A program made the position numbers and the translations under genes. The notes beneath the pieces were generated by a model. The model searched no databases. It worked only from the letters and a program-made list of their open reading frames with translations, and was not told where the DNA came from. Positions 13,741-26,094 of a stretch of 64,000 nucleotides of DNA are shown one piece after another; within the stretch, counting starts at the first letter, position 1; each line of letters begins with the position of its first letter. This stretch comes from Cordia subcordata (taxonomy: Eukaryota; Streptophyta; Magnoliopsida; Boraginales; Cordiaceae). The stretch is taken from assembly GCA_028554755.1 (NCBI GenBank), contig JAPTOF010000002.1, positions 30,558,501 to 30,622,500 on the forward strand, in the 5' to 3' direction.

Positions 13741-13852
13741 AAACTATCATTAGAAAAAAAAATTAGAAATATTAACGTACAAACATTTATCTATGTTTTA
13801 AACTATCATTAGAAAAAAAATAGAAATATTAACGTACAAACATTTATCTATT
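13741..13852 (+). repeat. 59-bp tandem duplication
   Basis: Two copies of an AT-rich unit beginning AAACTATCATTAGAAAAAAA and ending ACAAACATTTATCTAT, differing mainly by a small length change in the A-run. Confidence 0.85.
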
Positions 13853-14866
13853 TTTTAATGTCTTGTATTATAGTCTATTTATATATAAGTCATAAATTAA
13901 ATAAAATATTTTACTAATGTATTTTAAAAGAAAAGGTCAAACAATTATATTTATATTGTCTTTTAACTGACATTCTGTTTTAGGTGTTTTAGCAATCATT
14001 TTGACGATGTAAGTTAGCTTTAAGCATTAACCAAACAACTAATAAATATTTATTTTTGTAATTGAACTTCTATGCAAATAATAACTGTAACTTTTCCATA
14101 CATCAATCTAAACACCCTATTAGGTGCGCAGAACAGCAGTACATCATTGTTCACAATCCTGAGAATTTAATAGGATTCCATAAGTCAAGTGTATTTTAAA
14201 ATTTAAATTATTAATTTTTTAGCCAGATAATTAATTTAAATACCCATAACTTAATATAGCCTAACCAAACGTCGTTATTTGCGTGAGACATAATAATGAT
14301 TTATGAATTAGCATCATGAGTTTAAGAAATAATTCGAGTTAGTTATTTTAAATTAGTAAACTTTAAATATAAAGACCATTATCATACATTTATAATATTG
14401 ATCTCATTTTCAGGGTTCAAGATTTTGAGTTTGTAGTTTGACAAATCAATTCAGATATCTCTAAGTTAAAGAGTATTTAATTTTTATTTTAAAAATTACT
14501 CACTTACAAAATTTAAATTGTGTGATTTTAATATAACGAACAAACCTTCCGAATTGCTCCGAACGAAATGCTTGTATTGCCTTTCGTTGGGCCTGTGCCG
14601 CCAAGACGATTTTCATCCAAACTTCCATAACCCTGGATGATCAAATCGACTTGGCCCATGGAAGAAATAAGCCCTTAATCCTCTATGGGCTGAATCTGTG
14701 GGCCTTAATGGGCCTAATCCAATAATATCCTTTTGCAAATAGCCCGTTTCAAATAAATAGCTCCTAAATCCGCGGAGCAAAACAGTAAAGCAAATCAAAA
14801 GAGGAAGAAGAAGAAGAGAATATCATAGCGTGAAAAAGCCTGTTTGCTAGTTGCATTACCTCGAAG

Positions 14867-14922
14867 ATGGCCACCATTTCTTCTCCATTCAAGGCAGTGA
14901 AGCCTTTTATATTCATATATAC

Positions 14923-14993
<71 letters not shown>

Positions 14994-17900
14994 TATGTGT
15001 GTGTGTGTGTGTTATTTTGTTGAATATTTTCGGGTAATTCTTTTTAAGCAGGAAAGTGATGAGTATGATGTTTATGTGATGGTATGATGTGCTGCAGATA
15101 ATATTGGGATCATCTTCAGTGGCGCGTCGCAAAATCATAGCAGACATGGGATATCAGTTCACTACAATGGTAAACTAATTACTAGGTTTCATACATGTAT
15201 ATAAACGAATACGCATATACTATAACTGATAAAATTTTGCATATGGAGTTTGCGTTTCTAGAAATTTGGAATTAGTTTTTGCTGTAATTTAGTCTGCAGA
15301 TATAGATGAGAAAGCTATTCGAAAAGAGAAGCCAGAAGAGTTGGTTATGGCCCTTGCTGAAGCAAAGGTACAAATTTTTTATTGTATTTTAGAAGGTCAA
15401 GAGCTAGATAGTAATCGAAGTTATCTTCACTTGTTTTTGATTATTCGATCTTTAGTAATTATTTAAATTTAAATTATAAGTTTCGAGTATGATGTGTTTT
15501 TGACCAATTGATGTTGTATTATAAACTTAAACTTATGAAAAATGTAAGTTGTTATTGTTATGGGAGGGACACATCTCATCTAGTTTCATAAAGGTGTCTT
15601 GTTGACAGATTGATATTGCATTATGAATTTAAGCTTGATAAGTTTAGTTCACCATATTTTAGGAAGACATGCGGATTGTTATGTTATATAAAGCATGGGT
15701 TGTTGATAGATTGGTATTGCATTATGAACTTTTGAACTTAGAATTAGTTTTTACTTTATGATGATTAAATAAGGCACGTTTGCTTCACAGTTAAAAGAAG
15801 CATATATTTCTTTTAACAGATTGATATTGCATTGTTTTGGCTGGTATTTTTTAACGTGGTACATTCTGTTCTATTGGAAAGAGAATTAAGAAATAAGGTT
15901 GTTTAAGCCTTTGCTGCTGAACCAATTTTGTCATATGTCCCTTCAAATGGGTAGGCGGTGTTGTTTCATTTGTGAGCTGAGTGGAAGTTTGGTCTGAATC
16001 TCAGAATTTGAATTGCATCTCAGGCAGATGCTATCATATCGAACCTTCAAAATATTGAAAACCAAGAGAAGGATGACAAACCAACACTTCTTATTGCAGC
16101 CGACACAGTATGTTTTGTTTCCTTCTCTCTCAAATCAGAGTTTTATCGAAACTTCCAACACCAGGGGCCATATATGTGTTGAGGATACATCTTCATTTGG
16201 TAGAAAACTTTTGCAGTTCCTGCCCCAGAAATAGTCTTTTGGTATTTTGGGCATCTAGATCAGGATCAATGGCTCATATCATGTGATGCTCTTCATAAAG
16301 TTTCCAAAAGATAAATATGTATTTCTGTTTATTCTAGTAAACATGTATGTTTTGAGGTTTACATTACTAGAGATGCCTTCTTGATTTTTCTCTTTCTCTT
16401 TGAGAAACTTGTATATGCCTTGTTTAGCAAATTGTCCACACTGGCCCTTGTTTATGTACGCTTCTACTTGTGGCAAGCGTGCTTTCTGCAAACACATATG
16501 CAGCGAAGGATTTAAGGTTCTTGACAAAGAAGGTTAACAGAAAAATAATAGCAGACAAGAAAGGAAAACTTTTGCTGCTTGATAAGTTTTCCCATTTTTT
16601 GGTCATCTTTTTTACTCTCATAATCATGGCAAGGGATCTTAGTAAATGCTATTTCATCTTCATGAGGAACTCTTCTACTGTCCTGGGTATCCAGCCCATA
16701 GTGTTGAGACTTTGCCCCTTTATATAATTTACGTTTTTCTCTGTTATGCTTGGTTTCCTCTGCTCCTTGAAGTGCTTTACATTGTTCCATATTTATACCC
16801 TGGTTATGCACTTACCTCAAGCGGTGGAACTTTTAATCAGGCAGAAGCCATTATACAAAGGCTTCCTGTTGCTGAACACATGGAGGATGCTGAGCCAACA
16901 TTATTAATTACTTGTGACCAAGTATAAATTATTCCCTGTCTATAATTTTGTCCTAGTTCAGTCCTTGTGTTTCTCATACGCATATCATAGTCTTTCCATG
17001 CTGAAGTAAAAGATTGTGTTCCCCTTGCTTACCAGAGAAGATCCCCACATCTTCATGCATATTTATGTTGGAAAGTGTGCATTTCATCCTTTTTCCACCC
17101 TAATCAATGGAAGAAAATAAGGTATGAGGATCATTAAAATATTCACAATCACATGAAGGCCTCTCTGTTATCGTATTAACATTTCTATATTTTGCAGACT
17201 TGCTAATGTTGCATTTAATTTTGTATCCTAAAGTATCCACGGAGTAAGAACTACGCAGTTTGATTTTTATCAATAACCAAACCTTATTCTATGCTGCCTT
17301 GCACAAAGAAATTTATTTGCTTGCAAGAAAATGGATGATCAAGGCCAATGCTTCATCCTTCATTCTAGTTCAAGTTTGAAAAAGAATAAAAGAACAATAT
17401 GTTCTTTGGTATAGCTTTCAGGTAACAATTATGTATCTAAGAGTAATACTCTTTCATCTTTGAAGTCCATAGGTTTCTGTGCTATGCATTTTGTATCCTC
17501 ACAGATAAATGGCCTTGTGGTGGTGGAATGGTCATTAAAAGAAAAATTTATTACTAGTTTTTGCTTGTGCATTATCATGGAGTGGAATTAGTTTGTTAAT
17601 CTACTGCTAAATTGAAATGATTTGGAGGTGGTAGTGTATGAAGGTATGATCAGAGAAAAGCCATCAAGCAAAGAAGAAGCACGAAAATTCTTAAAAGGTT
17701 CGCTAATATGTCTAGTGAACTCTGCCAAAGTAATTTTAATCCTTTTCTGCTGTGGTTCTGCAATTTTGTTGATCTTATTTACCTACTACATATGCAGATT
17801 ACTCTGGTGGGCATGCAGCCACAGTGAGTTCTGTTCTTGTTACAAATCTCAAGACCAAAATCAGAAGAGGAGAATGGGATAAAGTGGAGGTACTATTTAC

Positions 17901-18759
17901 GCCGTTTGGTAATCCATTCTATTATTGCTTCCAATGATTTTTTTTCTGTGTCAACTTACTGGGTGCACTCACTCTATGCTTGCTCATCATCTGTTCCAAA
18001 AGTTGAATAGAACATTTTTCTAGTTTATTTTGAATTAAGGCTTTATATTTAATTTATTGATGCATAGTTTAGTCTCTAAAGAATAAACGTTAATAATGCA
18101 ATTTTTATCAATGATTCTGCAGATATACTTTAATGAGATTCCAGAGCAAATCATAGAGAATCTGGTAAAGTTTGCTTTTTTACTGCAAATGGTAGTTTAT
18201 TTTGATCGCGTGGATAAAATTTCCAGGTTATTGTATTTTGTTTGTTTCTCTTCAGATTGAGGAAGGCATTGTGCTCAATGTCGCTGGAGGACTGATAATC
18301 GAGCATCCTTCGATTTTACCATATGTCAAAGAAGTGGTGAGCTTTAAACATGATATCTCCATAGAATATTCTCAGAAACAATAGCCATAGAGCAATCAAG
18401 AACTCATTGAAACCTCTAGCGACTCATAACTGAACTCCAGTGCTCACCGAGTGAGCTTGCAGGAAAAACTGCTCGCATTTAAGGAGCATTGCAACCTATA
18501 GACCTTGATGTTGCCAACATAACTTTTCTCATCATGCTTCTACTGATTGACGTACAACTAGAGCATATTTTGAGCTAAACTCCCTTTTTATAGATTTCAG
18601 TATGCACTGTCGAGTATCTTGTTGATACTAACGTATTGCTTATGAAATTCGGTAACTTTTGTCTTCTTTCTTCCCCCTACTTTTCAGGTTGGGGCAACAG
18701 ATAGCGTAATGGGACTTCCAAAAGCACTCACGGAAAGACTGATAAAGGAGGTTCTGTAG
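14867..18759 (+). CDS. Maf/HAM1-like nucleotide pyrophosphatase with duplicated alternative exon
   Basis: Maf proteins hydrolyse non-canonical or modified nucleoside triphosphates to the monophosphate and pyrophosphate ('septum formation' is the old name). Exons by eye: 14867-14893, 15098-15169, 15293-15367, 16024-16107 (4a) and/or 16841-16921 (4b), 17628-17697, 17798-17889, 18123-18164, 18256-18336 and 18688-18759. With one version of exon 4 this gives 203-204 aa, normal for the family. Motifs in order: LGSSSVARRKI (the S-x-R nucleotide loop), SADIDEKAIR, LVMALAEAKA, the exon-4 signature ADT or CDQ, VVVYEGMIREKPSS, YSGGHAAT, VAGGLIIEH, DSVMGLPKAL. Exon 1 codes only nine residues and has a GC donor, or else a weak GT three bases later. 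Intron 1 is largely a TA microsatellite. The family is certain; the isoforms need transcripts. Confidence 0.93.
14911..15012 (+). repeat. TA/TACA and GT microsatellite in Maf intron 1
   Basis: About 100 bases of alternating TA with interspersed TACA, ending in a GT run. It fills about half of the 204-base first intron and is translated in both directions only as meaningless Ile-Tyr repeats. Confidence 0.95.
16024..16107 (+). other. Maf exon 4a (ADT version)
   Basis: 84 bases, 28 codons, phase 0 at both ends, between a CAG acceptor and a GTATGT donor. It encodes ADAIISNLQ...KPTLLIAADT and ends exactly after Asp-Thr. Joined to the exon at 17628 it reads AADT-VVVYEG, matching the YhdE-type Maf active-site signature. 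Confidence 0.9.
16841..16921 (+). other. Maf exon 4b (CDQ version), homologous to 4a
   Basis: 81 bases, 27 codons, phase 0 at both ends, between AATCAG and a GTATAA donor. It encodes AEAIIQRLP...EPTLLITCDQ and is clearly homologous to exon 4a 0.8 kb upstream (ADAII/AEAII, KPTLLI/EPTLLI). It ends in Asp-Gln. Joined to the exon at 17628 it reads TCDQ-VVVYEG, the YceF-type signature. Inclusion of both exons in tandem would also stay in frame. Confidence 0.88.
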
Positions 18760-20440
18760 AAAATCATGGGCTTGGTTGCTGGTTCCATCATTTTCTTCCG
18801 TCATTTTTCGTGCGTAGTATGCATTTTGTAACCTTAACTCTTGACAACTATCTTGTAGTATGTTTTATGCGCCTCGAGGCACTAGACATTTCCTATCTAT
18901 TTTCTTGTTTGATATCGATAACTATGGTACAAGCATCATTTGTATAACACCATGATGAGTGTGTCTTGCTGCAATGAAATTGTGAGGACGGAACTCATTT
19001 TGGGCGCCAACTGATTATTTCATATATTCTGTACCGTTCTGAATCTGTTTCTTAGGTTGGAAAATTTGGATCCCAAGTGAAATAAATCTTCTCAAATTCC
19101 AATTTTGCACTAACCTTTAACTTATGAACCATCATCTGGGGCTTACTTGGATTGACATTTTCTTTAAAAGCACTATTTTAGATATTTTTCGAAAAAAGAG
19201 TTTTTGAATTTAGGGTTCGTTAAGATTGATTTTTTTAAAAAACAATTCTTTTAATATCTTTTTAAAAGAGTGTTTTTTTTTTTCTTTGGTTAAAAGTTGA
19301 AAATTTTGATTTGTGGAAAAAACTAAATTTGAGTTTTCTTTTTTCTTTTCTAGAAGTTCAGCTTTTCTTGAAAATCAATTCAAATTATTGTAAAAAAGTA
19401 GTCCTTTGTGATGAAAAAAAAAAAATAATAATCCAAACAAGCCCTTACTGGCTGTTTTGAATTTTAACTTGTTTTTCTAGGTCCTCAGATATGATGAGAA
19501 AAAGAAACAATAACTTGCGGTGGAAAGGGAAGATGGTTAAGCAGAAAAAATACAATAATCGCCTCGCTAGAACTTATTTAAACAGGCGATTAACAACAAT
19601 ATTTAGTGACCATAATCAAAATGAGTTAAAGAAAAATGACTTACTTGGCCAAACGTTTGATGTTTCTTAGGTTCAAGTCTTTATTTTCACCAATTTTTTT
19701 GTCAACCGAAAAATGGCCTCATTACCTATTTTCTCCTTTTCGGAGTAATATTTCCAAAATACAACAGAAATTTCATAAAATAAATCGTTGTTCTATGGTG
19801 TCATGTAACAAGAGAAAAGAGAAACAAATTATTATAGAAAAAAAGATCAAGATATATGTTTGAGTAGTTGATGGATGGCACGTAGTTATTGGGTAGCTAG
19901 AGTTCTTTTTAAATAAAATAATAATAATAACAATAATTATATGGCTGAGGTTAATAATATTATGTATCAAACAATGACTTGATGTTTTAATAATCTTATG
20001 TATCAAACAATAACTTGCTTTTTATTTGACCAAGTTTGGAATTTGTCCGTCACCTCCTGAGGAATTTGCTGTCAAAATTTAGGTTCAATTTGGTTTAGAT
20101 CATTTTTGCATGAGACTGCAGAATATTTTTATTTTTTATTTATTTGTGCAAACCCCCTATTCTCATGGGACTCGAACTCAGGATGTAACACCTAGAGAAG
20201 GTAGTCTCAACCACTTGATAAGCACAAGTATCCATTAAATATTGATAAGCATATGGGGTAATTAATTTGAGTTGCTTATCATAACCCATACTTGATATAA
20301 TATTCATGGGAGGATCAATAGAATGTGGAATTTTGTTATAGAGATCAAACAAAGTGAAAAGAGATGCATATGCAATTACCAATGCTTTCTCATTTGCCCA
20401 GCTACATTTTGCTTTTGCAAGAAAGAAAAATCAAAACTTG
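18760..20440. other. Maf 3' flank and intergenic region
   Basis: No gene supported. It includes the probable 3' UTR of the Maf gene (to about 19000), a MITE-like element at 19138-19444 and AT-rich DNA. Small open frames here overlap on both strands and look random. Confidence 0.45.
19138..19444. mobile_element. MITE-like element, about 0.3 kb
   Basis: The ends are imperfect inverted repeats: GGGCTTACTTGGATT on the left, and AATCCAAACAAGCCC on the right, whose complement is GGGCTTGTTTGGATT. The interior is rich in TTTTAAAA words typical of non-autonomous plant DNA transposons. No target-site duplication was recognised. Confidence 0.6.
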
Positions 20441-21206
20441 AAATAAGACACCCCGAGCGCGTGGTTGATCAATTTCCCGAACTTTGTTACAGCTTCAGTT
20501 ACCTCATCCTGCAGAGCAAAAAGAAAGGGAATCGTCAGTGGTTTTAAAGATATGAAATTTAAATATCAAAATAAGTAAAGATAAGAGACTATATTCATGT
20601 TGCTACCCTTGATTTTATTAATGCACATCACTATTAGAACACAATATTAACGCATATTTGATTGCTTTATGACGTGATGATGCGCCACATCATTTCAATT
20701 ATTCTATGATCAATCTCTCTTATAATAAACTGAAATAATGACACTGGGTATGTAACACCCTTTTACATCAGTTCTTTTTAAGAGTTGTGTGTATTTTATA
20801 ATGGTTTGGATTCACTAAACTATTACTGTTATCACCGGATTTAAGTATTTTGGATCAGTTGATTAGGCTCATTGTAGTGGCAGATTAATAGTTGCATCCG
20901 GATTGTTACAAGGTGTTGATCATAAATTTTAATCTTGGTGAAGCTAGCAAGAAAAATGCAGTAATTGGATGCTACCATACCTTTGTTCCTCGTTAATGTG
21001 TAATTAGGCAAGGGCACGGCTCCAGATTCAATCTGCTTAATGTCTTCCTCCAGCTTCTCATAGTGCCTCTTCACTTCTTCCACAGTCTTGCCCCCCACAG
21101 CCTTTGCTAAATTGTGCCACCTGTCTGGAGTGTCCTTGTCATAAACTGCTAATGCATTCTCAAACAGCTTGTTTTCCTTGGCAGTCCACGTCGAATTTGA
21201 ACCCAT
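20440..21206 (-). CDS. RL: RADIALIS-like single-MYB/SANT protein
   Basis: Small plant MYB-related protein of the RADIALIS family. It binds DNA or competes with other MYBs for partners in flower asymmetry and hypocotyl/seed programmes (family knowledge). The start at 21206 gives [20 protein letters not shown], then [20 protein letters not shown] and [18 protein letters not shown]. This is a complete SANT helix-turn-helix at residues 5-57 with Trp7, Trp30 and Tyr49 at the repeat positions, then the family tail VPLPNY. Codon 76 is split by a good GT donor at 20980/20979. If spliced to the best acceptor (exon from 20508), the next codon after Gly76 is TGA, giving a 76-aa protein whose second exon is almost all 3' UTR. 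Without splicing the frame runs to 121 aa with a non-conserved tail (to 20841). The second exon and the outer boundary are inferred. Confidence 0.88.
20756..20890 (+). repeat. Diverged repeat fragment A (TGTAACACCC-type)
   Basis: Begins GTAACACCC and shares ordered words with a second copy at 23806-23940: TTGTGT, TTTATAAT, GGATTCACTA, then CAGTT-AT-AGGCTCA. The GTAACACCC start resembles the beginning of some plant LTRs, but neither copy has recognisable ends. It falls inside the RL intron or 3' region. Confidence 0.4.
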
Positions 21207-24200
21207 TTTTCAAGAGAGAATACAAATACTAAGAATTACAAGGGAATTATGGGAAAATTTTGAACTCAAATAACTTTGAAATGGCAGCTCCATATATGCA
21301 GACGATGGCAGAAACAGACAGAAAGGGGGTGGTGAGCTGGAGAAGTCGCTTTTTCTTGCAGCTGTATATGTCCTATCGAATATGAGGAAGCTCCAAAAGA
21401 ATTTGCATGGTTTTGTATTTACTTTAATTTCAGGGTAAAATCATGGTTTTTACTTATTGCTGTTGTTGGAAAAATTGAGGACAAATGCACGTACAAATGG
21501 AAGCAAAACGGAAACATGCACAAAGAATGCGTAATATTTTTAACGTGGTTTGACTTTTTACCTATATCTACGACATCTGGTTTGGGATAAAAAGTCACTA
21601 TATCAATGATAATGCAGTGTTGTAATTTTTACATGAATAAAACGTAACCCTAATAGAGAAAATCTGTGCAAGGATTTTATGAATAGAATCTAAATCCTCT
21701 CATGCGACTTTTTCTAGCCAAAGCAGAGAAACTCCCTCTAATACTCTAGGCCCTCTCCCATATCTCATGGAATGTGGCCCCTAAAGCATGCTCATTATTA
21801 CAAATTAAAAGACCCTTTATTTAGAGAACATTAATCTTAATCCCTTTAGGCTTAGAAATTCTACCTCCAATTTGAACTTTTACTTGTCTTCTAATTTATA
21901 TAGGTTTAGACTTTGAACCATAACTCAACACAATTATCCACGTACCGTTCATCTCTTTTTAACTCATTTGAGATTGTTCTTGTTCTTAGTTCTCAGTAGT
22001 ACATTGTTATCTTGTACGTAGCAAGCCACGATACATTTTTTCATTACTATTGGCTAGTTGTAGCACCAGAAGATTCGGGTTAAACACCAGTGGGGCCAGG
22101 TGAAGATGAAAGGTAATTCCAGCAGCAGCTGTTGCTCACTGGTCAAGAGTTCACGGGCGCATCGTGTCCCAGTAGTAGTCCTGATTTTACATGTTTTACA
22201 ATGATATATATCAATCTGTGCATGCATGGCAAATTAATTGGCATTCAAGATGACCTCTCTCTGCGGAAATTTATTTCTTTTTGAGGCCATCGTTAAGCGT
22301 GACAGGGCATATGTACTTCTTCACCAGCTTCTCAAATCTGCACTAGCATCTAAATTACTGTTAGCTGGCAAGATAAGTCGATCTGTACCTTGCGGGGCTG
22401 TACATGCATGCATGCAAACAAAGTCAATTTTTATGCCTCGCAAATCTCAAAATTTTGATCAAATAGTACTCATCAAGCATCAAGTTGTATGTATAATTGG
22501 ATATTAATCTTTGTGTATCGACATCTCAGGATTATTTGTATAATTAAAATGTTTTGATGAAATAGTACGCTAAAATATTATTTTACAGTTTAATGACAGG
22601 GACATCAGCTGCAAATCGTTCACAGTAAGTGGTGTTACTTGACACCACTCAAGATTCATTAAAAAAAAAAGTTATATACATAATATGTTGAAAAAATTAA
22701 TTTTAATCACACTAAAATATCTAGTGACCCTACTCTCACCTTCTACCCTTTTCATTGAAAAGGATATATTTGATAACATTAAAAATAAAATAATTATTCA
22801 ATACTTTCAAAATGTGATACCTCATCGAGGTGAATTGCGACATTTATATTTTTTTAAAAAAAGTCAAGCCTTTTTATATATGAATTATATTTATTTTGAC
22901 ACTAATCAAGAAATTTTCCAGCTCTATCCATGTTTAGTGGTATGTATAATCGATCGATATTACATCTTTCCAATGTCGGCATGCAAGACTTCTGTGATCT
23001 TACACCGCTATACAAGATCTAGGGATATAATGACTCCAGCAGACGAATACTTCAAATCTAAGTCTGCTGTAAAGCAGTGAACAGCACTCATAATAATAAA
23101 TTGCGTTGCAAGGATCACAAGCAGTGAAGAGAATAAAGTGAACCTAGTAATAGCTAAGTAGCTTATAAGCTTAGCCATAATATTAATTGATACAAGTGGA
23201 CCCTTTGTTTGTTTTGTTGTTAGGTAAATACACATCAAATAGAATGTTTTATCGAGTTAAGATTGACTAGATTCATGATTGTCTGGTGAAAAGGGTAAAG
23301 ACAAGAGGGAATAAAATGCTTTTTTGTACTAGTAGATCATAATTTCTTGAAGACTTCTGAACGCGAGTTTGCTTCTATGATGAGAAAAGAGCAAACAATA
23401 TAATTAACTTGTTTCTTCTTGTGATGCTTGTTCAGAAACATGCTATTTATATATATATATATGATGATGATGATGTTAGTACTAATTAACACGTCATAAT
23501 GCATGGTAGCCACCTAGCCCTCGCTTGGCTCCTACTAGAAAACTCTAGATTAGTGACAAAAAGCGTCGGCCTCTAAATTAGTCGTCCAATCGATATTGCG
23601 ACTTAAATTAGTGTGACTTTCTATCAAAGGAACCATTTCTGCTTTTTATGGTGCTAAATTAAAATATACCATCCTTCTCTTATAAAGAACATGACTGAAT
23701 AAGATCTTGAGTAATTGATTAAAAGAGGAAATCTTTTAGTTTTTAATAAGAGTAAAAGAGAAGTATGCTAGACCTTAGTCGAATCTTATCCTTCCACACA
23801 TCAATTGTAATGCCCCATTTCATAATAATTCGTTGCAAGATTTGTGTACACTTTATAATTGGATTCACTACAGTAAGTAGCTACTAGAGTCATACTGGCG
23901 TAACCATCTTGAGCCAGTTAATGAGGCTCAATGACTCAACTTAGACTTTATCTAGCTAGGTTCAAGGAGTAGTTAAGTGATTTAAACTACTCAATAAGAT
24001 GGGGTTTTCTAGGGATTGAAAAAGAATTTGATGCACAAGGTGATCACTTGAGGGGTGTGTGTGGTCATCTCAGGTTTAGAATCCTTATCTTCCATGTCGG
24101 TGACCAGTGAAGATTCATCTTCGTGGATACTAGTCCTTCCCATCGTACTAGCTTTATGACCACATTTATCCGATCCCCACTGCAAGTTGATGTTGTTTCT

Positions 24201-25760
24201 TTATGTGTGACATAGATGTATTTGAATGCATTTTTTCAGTGGCTAAAGAAGTCCACTAGATGAGCATGGGGGAATCGATGAGTTTCCACTTGGAAAAAAT
24301 CATACACAGATACATAGAATACGAAAGCCAAATACACATAGACCTACAAAAGCACATAAGGCAAAAAGATTGTGATTGATGAAACTAATCTATGTATAGC
24401 CATGGTTGAAGAAACTTGCATAACCTTTTGGCACATAAAATTAGTGAATAAACTACACCAGCCATGCATGCCACAAAATATATCAAAATTTGCGGGTTTA
24501 GGATATATAAAATTCCCAATCAAACAATCGTTACAACTTCTTGGGAGCTGGATGGCATAAGTTTTTCACCTTCTGTTTGCAGTTATGTCCAGGAGGGTCC
24601 TTATCTATAGCCATCAAAAATATGCTCTGAAGATATGAAGAGAAATGTATTTCACATCTTTCATTCATGAAAAGCTTTTCTGAAAACTGATGTTTTACTA
24701 ATTTATATATTAAATTAAGAATAATTAAAGAGTATAATAATTAGTCGAACAAAGGAAAGATTCATGATGCATTGATCAAATTAAAGCCAAATGTGCACGC
24801 ACAGATAAGTAGGGAACCAATATGATGTGCACGAGTATATGTCCAGTCTCTTATCGAAATAATTAAAGGGGCAGAATATCCAGGCTGTAACGAATAACTA
24901 GGATGTAACAACCATGCACGCACGCCCAGGGGTGGATCTGTCAACCTGGAAAACCAAAGAATATTTTAGAAATAATTGACAAGCGGCCCATAACATTAAG
25001 AAAAAAATTCAATAAAATTGATCGTTTTAGATAAAGGTGAGATATGGATTCCTTTATCGTTCACGTTATCTTTAATTCCATGAGAGATTCGCCCTTCAAA
25101 CTAAAATATTCCTCGAAATCTGCCAGTATTATTAGGATGAGGACCTTCTAATGCATAATCTTCGTACATATGGCAGATATATAACAACTTACACGTCTCT
25201 CGCTTGCAAACACTATGATGAAAATGATAAGTGAAGAATAAGACACCGCATTTTTCTTTTTTCCTTTTTTTTTTGGGGACACCTTATATTGTGGAATAAA
25301 ATTAAAATGATACATTAATTGCTGAATGGATGATCAGTAAGCAGTTTCTATAAAATTGCCATTTGATCCCAAAATTCTTGCAGTGAACTGTTCACACATA
25401 CATCAATACAATCATATATTTAGTAAAGTAACTAGTATTTCACTTGTCCGATGGAATTAAAAAATATAAAAATAAGTCTTAGATGAATAGACGAGTGACC
25501 ATGAGTTTAAACATTAATATACATGCCATACAAATAAAAAAAAATTCATAGTTCTTATACTTAGTTTTAGATATTTTATATAATACAATTATTTGTGTCA
25601 TTCAAATATGTACAAAATAAATCTAAAATAAAAATATAATCAAATAATAATTGATTCTTGCATATTAAAATAATAAATGTAGATAAACTATAAGTTCCAA
25701 AAAAATTCATGATTTAGATAGCCGAAGGTAGGAACGTGCGAGAATGCCAATGTATTGGTA
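21207..25760. other. Large gene-poor region between RL and the lectin cluster
   Basis: About 4.5 kb with no supportable gene. The first 200 bases should contain the RL promoter. Several open frames of 60-130 codons occur (for example 22685-23080), but they are AT-rich, lack family features and have overlapping frames on the other strand. A second copy of repeat A starts near 23806. Short TA and ATG runs occur near 23450-23475. Confidence 0.45.
23806..23940 (+). repeat. Diverged repeat fragment A, second copy
   Basis: Starts TGTAATGCCCC and follows the same order of conserved words as the copy at 20756-20890, in the same orientation. It may be the 5' end of a degraded LTR. The downstream boundary could not be found. 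Confidence 0.4.
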
Positions 25761-25761
25761 G

Positions 25762-26007
25762 ATACACGCATTGATTTCTCAGATGAGTTGTTGATAGGCA
25801 TTTCTGGAGATTGTGGTCCAGTTGAACAGAAAGGTGGCCCGGAAGCTATGACATCGATCACATTTTATACTAATGGCGAAGTATGGGCCCCATGGTAGAG
25901 AAATTGGAAGGAACTTTGCTTCTTCATCTAGAGGAGAAATGGTGGGTTTCCACGGAAGAAATGGTGAATATCTGAATGCAATAGGAGTGCACATGGTGTC
26001 TGATTGA
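25762..26007 (+). pseudogene. Jacalin-lectin remnant (last exon only, frameshifted)
   Basis: Encodes the second half of a jacalin domain: CGPVEQKGGPEAMTSITFYT, then after a frameshift near 25873 the equivalents of RYGP...GREIG...FASS, GFHGRNGEYLNAIGVHMVSD and a stop. It is closely similar to the last exons at 33444-33689 and 36720-36962. None of the upstream exons found in the other copies is present, so this is a truncated 3' remnant of a tandem duplication. Confidence 0.85.
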
Positions 26008-26094
26008 TTTCTTGATGTAATTTGACACCTCCAGAAGCATAGAACTCGGATTTTGTTTCTCCTAACGTCATGCGCTTTTTTAACGTTATGATAT

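Larger units (their letters stand above)
11655..14866. other. Intergenic region between divergent KCS and Maf genes
   Basis: AT-rich spacer with no supportable gene. It includes two tandem duplications annotated separately, an ATT trinucleotide run near 12975-12998, and a purine/G-rich patch near 12520-12545. The last 250 bases are probably the promoter and leader of the Maf gene. Confidence 0.4.

Noticed and set aside
14764..15147. 127-aa minus-strand open frame opposite the Maf first exons
   Set aside because: Most of it is Ile-Tyr repeats from the TA microsatellite, and the plus strand carries the real exons.
22685..23080. 131-aa open frame in the gene-poor region
   Set aside because: AT-rich composition, no family features, no neighbouring exons and an overlapping frame on the other strand.
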